Positions 58,364 to 64,000 of a DNA stretch of 64,000 nt are shown one piece after another (the stretch's first letter is position 1; each line of letters starts with the position of its first letter). A program made the position numbers and the translations under genes. The stretch spans positions 5,488,501 to 5,552,500 of the forward strand of contig JAXRKN010000037.1 of NCBI GenBank assembly GCA_038502055.1. Direction: 5' to 3'. This DNA is from Tanytarsus gracilentus. Lineage: Eukaryota; Arthropoda; Insecta; Diptera; Chironomidae. The notes under the pieces were generated by a model. The model searched no databases, was not told the origin of the DNA, and worked only from the letters and a program-made list of their open reading frames with translations.

Positions 58364-60975
58364 AGAATAAAATCCTTTAGTTTTGATTTATGAAAATTGC
58401 GTAAATTCAGCTAAAATTGATTGAATAGATTGGAGTTGCTTCAGTTAGACTTGTTGAATAGTTCACCACGTGCCAGATTCTACACCACACATAAACTGGA
58501 GCCTACATACTTAAAAATAATCGCTAACGGACACATCCTTTATGTTTCATCATAAAAATACATAAATTTGAGGTTATTTTAAAAAGCAAATTGTAAAATC
58601 ATAAAAAATTTCAAAACTGTCAAAAAATTCCTTTAAAAACATTAAAAATTATTAATTTTAAAAAATATACATGAAAAGCATTGGAACACAATGAAAATGA
58701 ACATAAAACATTAATCGAGCATGAAATTTCATCCCATCCACCGAGAGATGTCGTATTTTGAGTAGAGCTTTTGAAGGGGTTGACAAGAGTGTCAATGATA
58801 GTTGAATGTAATTTTAAACCCATCAAAAGAAGAGTGAGAGTTTATGTGTTGAACAATTTAGGTGACCAAAAGGCAATTTACTTTACCTTTTTGAGGAAAT
58901 TTCTCACGAACATGCGCTCAAAATGTGCCAAAAATATATCACAAAACAATGAAACTCTCATTACCGAAAAAGAGTGGCTGAAGAAATTCATGAAAATTGC
59001 TTCCATCAAAAAAAATTAAAAACCTCGCAAAGATTTTTCTCATGATAAATTGCCCGCTCTACAAATTCAAATTGGAGGAAATTGAATTAGTAAAAATAAA
59101 TTAAGTAAAATTCTTCGAGTTTAACAGATGTATTTAACCATTGTTGTAGAATTATAATGAAAATGAATCGTTATGCAAGTTTCACTCGAAAAAGAGCTCA
59201 CTGTCATGAAAGATAGTAGCTCGGAACGTAAGTGCTAGTTATTATGAAATTTTATGAGTGAAAAATTGCTACTCTACATCAATCATTCATTCAGAAGGTG
59301 GGCACAAAGCACCTTTTTACTTTCTGTGTGTGGCTTTTACTATTCATTCAAATTTCACCAGACCTCAGAAGGAGGCTGGTTGATCAATGGATTGATTAAT
59401 ATTTTACAACTTTTAACCTCTCGTAAAGTGAGTCATAGGTTATGTAAATTTAGAATATGTTCGAGAATGATTTTTGGGAGATTGTGATAAGTTTTCACGA
59501 CTTTGATATTAAGAAGATTTTTTTAAAATTCTCAAATTGCACATAAACAAAAATTTTAAGACACTGTGAAACAATTTATTACCAAACAATACAATTCAAA
59601 ATGCTACAAAGTCGTGAAATATCATTAATAATTTATTTATTGTCAATGTACGTAATTCTCAGAAAGTTGATAAATCTTTTCACTCTCCGTGTTGCATTTT
59701 CCTTCAATCCGTTGATCTTAATTCAATGATTTTTATTTATTATAGGTCAACTGGCATATGTTTTCAATGTAGCAACAAGCCGCAGTCACGCCAGACACAA
59801 TGTTTGTGCATTTCGGTAATTTTGCTTATTTTGTAATTTGCTTGCTTTTTAATTTGTATAAAGAATTAGAGGTTTTCTTCCTATGCGAGCATTGCAGTTT
59901 TTCTTTTTCTCTCACGTTTGATTTTTAGCTCTCGCTGATTTTATCTCGACTGCTTCAAAGTATGTACAGCTGAAGTGGTTCTTAAGAGCTACCGATTAAT
60001 CATTTTCGGATCAAATTTGGAGTATTGGTAGTTAAGAAGAAGAAAAGAAATTGAGAACGAAAAGGAATTCGCAACGTAAAGATGAGATTGGAGAAAAATG
60101 TAATTAAGGAGCAAAAAATGAAAAGACATTAACTTTTTTAAAAAACTAACCTCGAATTTTAAAACTTTTTTTTATGAAATTCTGGCATTTAATTTTTTTT
60201 TGCTAAATCACAAAATGAAAAATTTTATAAATGTCAAATATGGCAAACAATTCCCATCCCAAAAAATTGCTTGAAGCACAAAATTATGTTTCAAAATTAC
60301 ATGAAACCACAGAGGAGCAATACAAGAAAATCTCATGCGCCTTCATCTCACCGCATGGTTTTCAAAAAAAAGAATATCTGCATTCATATAAAATGTGTGT
60401 TTGAGAAAGACACGTAAATTATATACACAGCAACTGAGCAGTGAATTTTTATTTCATTTTTTACTCTCTGGAGAGAGAACACACATCATATACGTATCTG
60501 CAGCACAAATAATTTTTTTTAGCAAAACATTTTCTTTTCTTGCCTTTTCTCACTTCTTTCCTCACTCAAAAAAACTCAGCCGTGTACTCGCGATCGCTCA
60601 ACGAGTTTTTTTCTCTGCTTCTCAGTTTCAAACGAGACGTCGGCTTCATAACACGTTGATATCATCGCATAGCGACGGTTGACTGGGCTAGGAATAAAAA
60701 ATTTATTGATTATACACCATAAGGCAGTCGCCGTTGTTGGTTGTTTAGAAAGCAAAGGCAAAACTAATCTCATAGTGCGCACAAATTGAAATAAATAAAT
60801 CTAATAATATCCAACAAATCATGATTCAAATCTCTGAAAATCAATAAGAAGAAAAATTGAAAATCATGTGATTATTTTTTCAACTTAGAGGGAAGCAAAT
60901 AAAAATTTATACAAAAAGTGAATACAAAATATTGAGAAAAAAATAATTGAATAAGAAAAAAATCTGATTATCATC
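58364..60975. other. Divergent intergenic region
   Basis: 5' regions of Cdk4 (-) and of the gene starting at 60976 (+). It contains CACGTG at 58467-58472. Frames at 58771-59019, 59254-59487 and 60395-60682 (+) show no coding character; a non-coding first exon for the downstream gene near 60600-60800 is possible. Confidence 0.45.
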
Positions 60976-61039
60976 ATGGATGTTAAATTGTGTGTACTGC
61001 AAATTCTTGTGTTGCTATTAGGATGCTGTCATGGAAAAG
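60976..61039 (+). CDS. First (signal-peptide) exon of a gene extending beyond the window
   Basis: ATG at 60976 opens MDVKLCVLQILVLLLGCCHG, a clear secretion signal with a cleavage site near the end, and the frame runs into GAAAAG/GTGAGC, a good donor in phase 1. No matching acceptor exon is recognised before the window ends, so the following intron is at least about 3 kb. Long first introns after a signal-peptide exon are common in insect receptors and matrix proteins, but the product cannot be named. Confidence 0.6.
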
Positions 61040-63863
61040 GTGAGCAGCATTTTATAAATAATTATTATCATCGAGCAATGGCAATGTATATGCAAGAGAG
61101 ACAACGCAATGTATATCGGTGTTGCAGTTACCATTTAAGGCTCTTCTCTTCGTAATTGTGCAAGCATAAAAAGCTTTATTATAATTTTTAAGTGATTTCG
61201 CTTCGAGGAACAATTTTAAGAAAATTAAAAATTACTTTGTAAAACTATCCTTAATTTTAAATTTAAATGCACAAAAACCTTTTTGAAAAAAAAATCAAAT
61301 ATCTTCATCTCAATGACCTCGATGAATGTCGCAAAAGGAATTTTTCGTGCATTTGCAACTGGACATTGATGATGACAACGACGCCATAAAGAAATTTTTC
61401 CTTCAATTGAATCTGAAGAATTTTCAACCGTCGTCATGATATTTGCACAATTTGTTAGTTATAATGACCTTAACTCTCTGCCTTTAACGTGAATATAAAA
61501 CGGTTTTATAAAAGTCAAGACTCGAAACACCCACATGCGCGCGCACACACAGTCGCTATTCGTATTCCCAAAAAGCAAAAAGCGAGATTTTTTTTATTCC
61601 ACAACGTCGATTCGAATATGGCAAGAGACAAGTCTTACGACCGAGGAGAATATTTAATGAGTTTGACTGGCGCACACTCACACAGGAAAAAGGCACACAC
61701 ATAGCGCTTTTGATTTTTAAGTAAAAAGGCATGCAATTTTTATTTTTATACATTTTTAACGTCGAGATTAATTTTAGTGGTGTTCTCACTGCTGGAAGTG
61801 AGCTTGTCTCGTCTCATTGTTGAAGAACAATTGAGGGAATTTCTCTCGTGAAAGATAGAGAGAAAAAATTCCCAAACCTGCAGAATAGAATGAAAATGAA
61901 TGTTTTCGGCGATGTGCACACGAATACATCATCATCATTTCCTTTTTATGGCTGACTACTGTCCTCAACCAACTCAACCTAGTCGCTCAGCAGCAATCTT
62001 TTCTCCATACTTTTATTGTTCTTGTTGCAACAACAAAGTCTCAGGGGTTAATTAATAATTATAAATCTCATCATGCAGTCTTACGGTTGGTGGCATTCAA
62101 TCTTGACGAAAGATGCTAGCGAAGATGCCCCTAAGTATAATTGATGGTAATCAGTCATATCAATGATTACAGATGAAGTCATTATATAATTTCCATTCAA
62201 CCGGCAGTCATGCCGTGCATTCTTAATTAGACAAAATTATTATTTTGTATTGTTCATTTATCGCACGTAGCGAGAACTTTTTTATTATTATTATTTTTAG
62301 ACACTTTTTAAAGAACTTCCGTTTGCGAAAAAAATAATATTTCAATGGAAGACCGCAAGAGGATATGGAAGATTGTGATATTTCACACCTAACGAAATAA
62401 TGTGCTGAAAACGGCGAAGTTAAAGTTTAAGTGGTTCTTATTTTGTAGTTTAATAATTGGCGATTTATTCTTTTCAAATATGGCTATTTTGGGAAATTGC
62501 GTGGAACATTTTAAATGCAATGTAAAATTTATTAAATTTATTTTTTACAAAAATTAAATTGTGGTTTTTTATTTCTACACATTTTTCGCGGACAAACCCA
62601 ATTAAATCCAATAATTCACGCTACTAAATCATATTATTTCCTCTTGACGCATTAAATTCAATTAAACAATAACATTTATTATTTTTCAACCACACCAAAA
62701 AAAGTGGTTTTGAATTAAGCGCTAATTAAATAATTTGCCAAGGCCGGCAACACGAAAAGAGTTAAATTTAGTTAGAGTGCTTGATGATTTCATGAGAACG
62801 CAAGACTAGATCGGATATTATTTCAACTGTTTATTCTTTTGAAGATCATGGCGAGTAAATAAAGAGTTTTATGTGTAGCAACTCGATGATCTTTTGAGTT
62901 TATTTTTAGTAAATTTAATGAACTCCACGCCTTCACTCAAAATTCTCATTTTAATTGATTCAAAATAATAATCTTGTTAATAGTCCCACACCGAGGCTCT
63001 CATTTAACTTCGCTCTATTCTTCAACTATATTTTATGCCGCCCTATAATTTTTACGTCACTTCTGGCTGATTGAGAAAAAACACTTAAATAAACACACAA
63101 ACATCGCTTATTATTTCAGAGGAGTGCATGAATGAGTGAGTAACTCCAAAAACTGTCATTTGAATATTTTATTTTCTATGAGCTCTGCCAGTCAATGACA
63201 TTTCGAGATCACATGAGCATAAACGTTTTGCGCCAGAGGCAAAAAAGTGTGAATTAGAAACATTTCGAATCAAAAAATTTAATGGAGAGTATGTATAGAT
63301 TTTGAACTTTAGGATTTTTTATTTTTGATTGAAATATATTTTGTTGCATTACTGCGATGCGTTTTTGAATGATTATGAACGGAAAAATTTAAATTTTTAA
63401 TTGTTTTAAAATTTCTAAAAAATTATAAGGAAAAATATTTGTTATGGAAATCTTTCATCTTATTGAAATAAAACCCAAATGACTCACTGCCTCAAGCGAG
63501 AAAGTTCAAACAAATTGAAGAAATTTGACCCAATTTACAGCGATCGCGAAAATGCTCAAACAAATATATATTGCAATTGAAAGTGTGAAGGATAAGTGAT
63601 CGACATCTAAAGTCGCAACATGGCCCGAACTTGAACTCAATCTTTTCAATTATAACGGCTTTGAAGTTACAAAAAAATCATGTTCCGATATCTCTTTATT
63701 CTTCATCTATTTAGCGCATGTGAACTTGAACATTTTTCGGTATTTAAATTATTTTTCTCACTGATGTGAGATCCAAATTAAGGGAGAGAAAGAAACTTTA
63801 AATGATTCTAATTACTTTTTAGCGTAACCCACAAAGTGGTGTAACGCTTATATGCTCGTGATT
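61040..63863. other. Probable large first intron, no exon seen
   Basis: Apparently the intron of the gene starting at 60976. AT-rich, with CA/AC-rich patches near 61540-61690; frames here look random. Confidence 0.4.
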
Positions 63864-63917
63864 CCGTCCGTCCGTCCGTCCGTCTGTCCGTCCGTCCGTC
63901 CGTCCGTCCGTCCGTCT
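63864..63917. repeat. (TCCG)n tetranucleotide tract inside a probable dispersed repeat
   Basis: A run of TCCG units with two TCTG variants, followed by a comparatively GC-rich stretch (CAAGCGAGATCTCGGTCCCT...) that continues to the window end. The shift in composition from the surrounding AT-rich intron suggests the edge of a dispersed repeat element with an embedded microsatellite. Confidence 0.65.
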
Positions 63918-64000
63918 GCACAAGCGAGATCTCGGTCCCTGGACCAGCTAGAGACTTCTAGTTTTCGCCAGATGGTAGCTCTTAGGGTCTATATGTGCAG

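Noticed and set aside
58771..59019. 82-residue plus-strand frame upstream of Cdk4
   Set aside because: Begins with a non-ATG codon, no homology and no splice context; probably chance.

Overview
This is a eukaryotic nuclear window, most likely from a fly or midge (Diptera). It is AT-rich, genes are split by short introns (often 40-80 bp) with GT...AG ends, and some introns run to several kb and host other genes. The proteins have insect-type relatives: a Cdk4/6 kinase, RidA/UK114, mitochondrial Xaa-Pro aminopeptidase 3, a TMEM200-type membrane protein and an Enhancer-of-polycomb-type protein. TATA plus TCAGT initiator motifs also fit an arthropod. The species is an inference only. All gene models were spliced by eye; where a complete model is given, every exon junction keeps frame and the total length divides by three.

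Layout. 2.0-3.8 kb (-): a 342-residue secretory or membrane protein of unknown function. 6.4-19.5 kb (+): a six-exon TMEM200-like gene. Its 6-kb intron 4 holds a tRNA-Ile, an antisense CIMIP2C/FAM166C-like ciliary gene and a palindromic pair of intron-containing tRNA-Val genes. 22.5-23.4 kb (+): an orphan basic protein with a cysteine cluster. 25.6-29.3 kb (+): an acidic protein with an N-myristoylation-type start. 30.7-31.1 kb (+): an acidic single-exon orphan. 32.0-34.5 kb (-): RidA and XPNPEP3. 34.9-35.5 kb (+): a small secreted protein with a duplicated cysteine module. 35.9-36.9 kb (-): another secreted orphan.

37.9-55.3 kb (+) is the centrepiece. A 22-exon gene encodes an ER-type protein of about 1,688 residues with a signal peptide, about 15 tandem thioredoxin-like domains, one transmembrane helix and a C-terminal KKEK (KKXX-type) retrieval signal. 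The same gene has phase-compatible alternative exons for a shorter form that ends in a long lysine/glutamate (KEKE) tail instead of the last domains and the membrane anchor. Extra cassette exons carrying cysteines lie just upstream of redox-motif exons. Two antisense genes sit in its introns: an intronless BTB-BACK gene (39.8-40.9 kb) and a diverged Enhancer-of-polycomb-like gene (43.8-45.2 kb) whose frame is interrupted by one TAA that lies inside an intron-like 24-bp stretch.

56.5-58.4 kb (-) is a complete ten-exon Cdk4/6 gene. At 60.98 kb (+) the signal-peptide exon of a new gene begins; the rest lies beyond the window. The end of the window has a TCCG-repeat tract. I see no operons, CRISPR arrays, viral genes or toxin genes.
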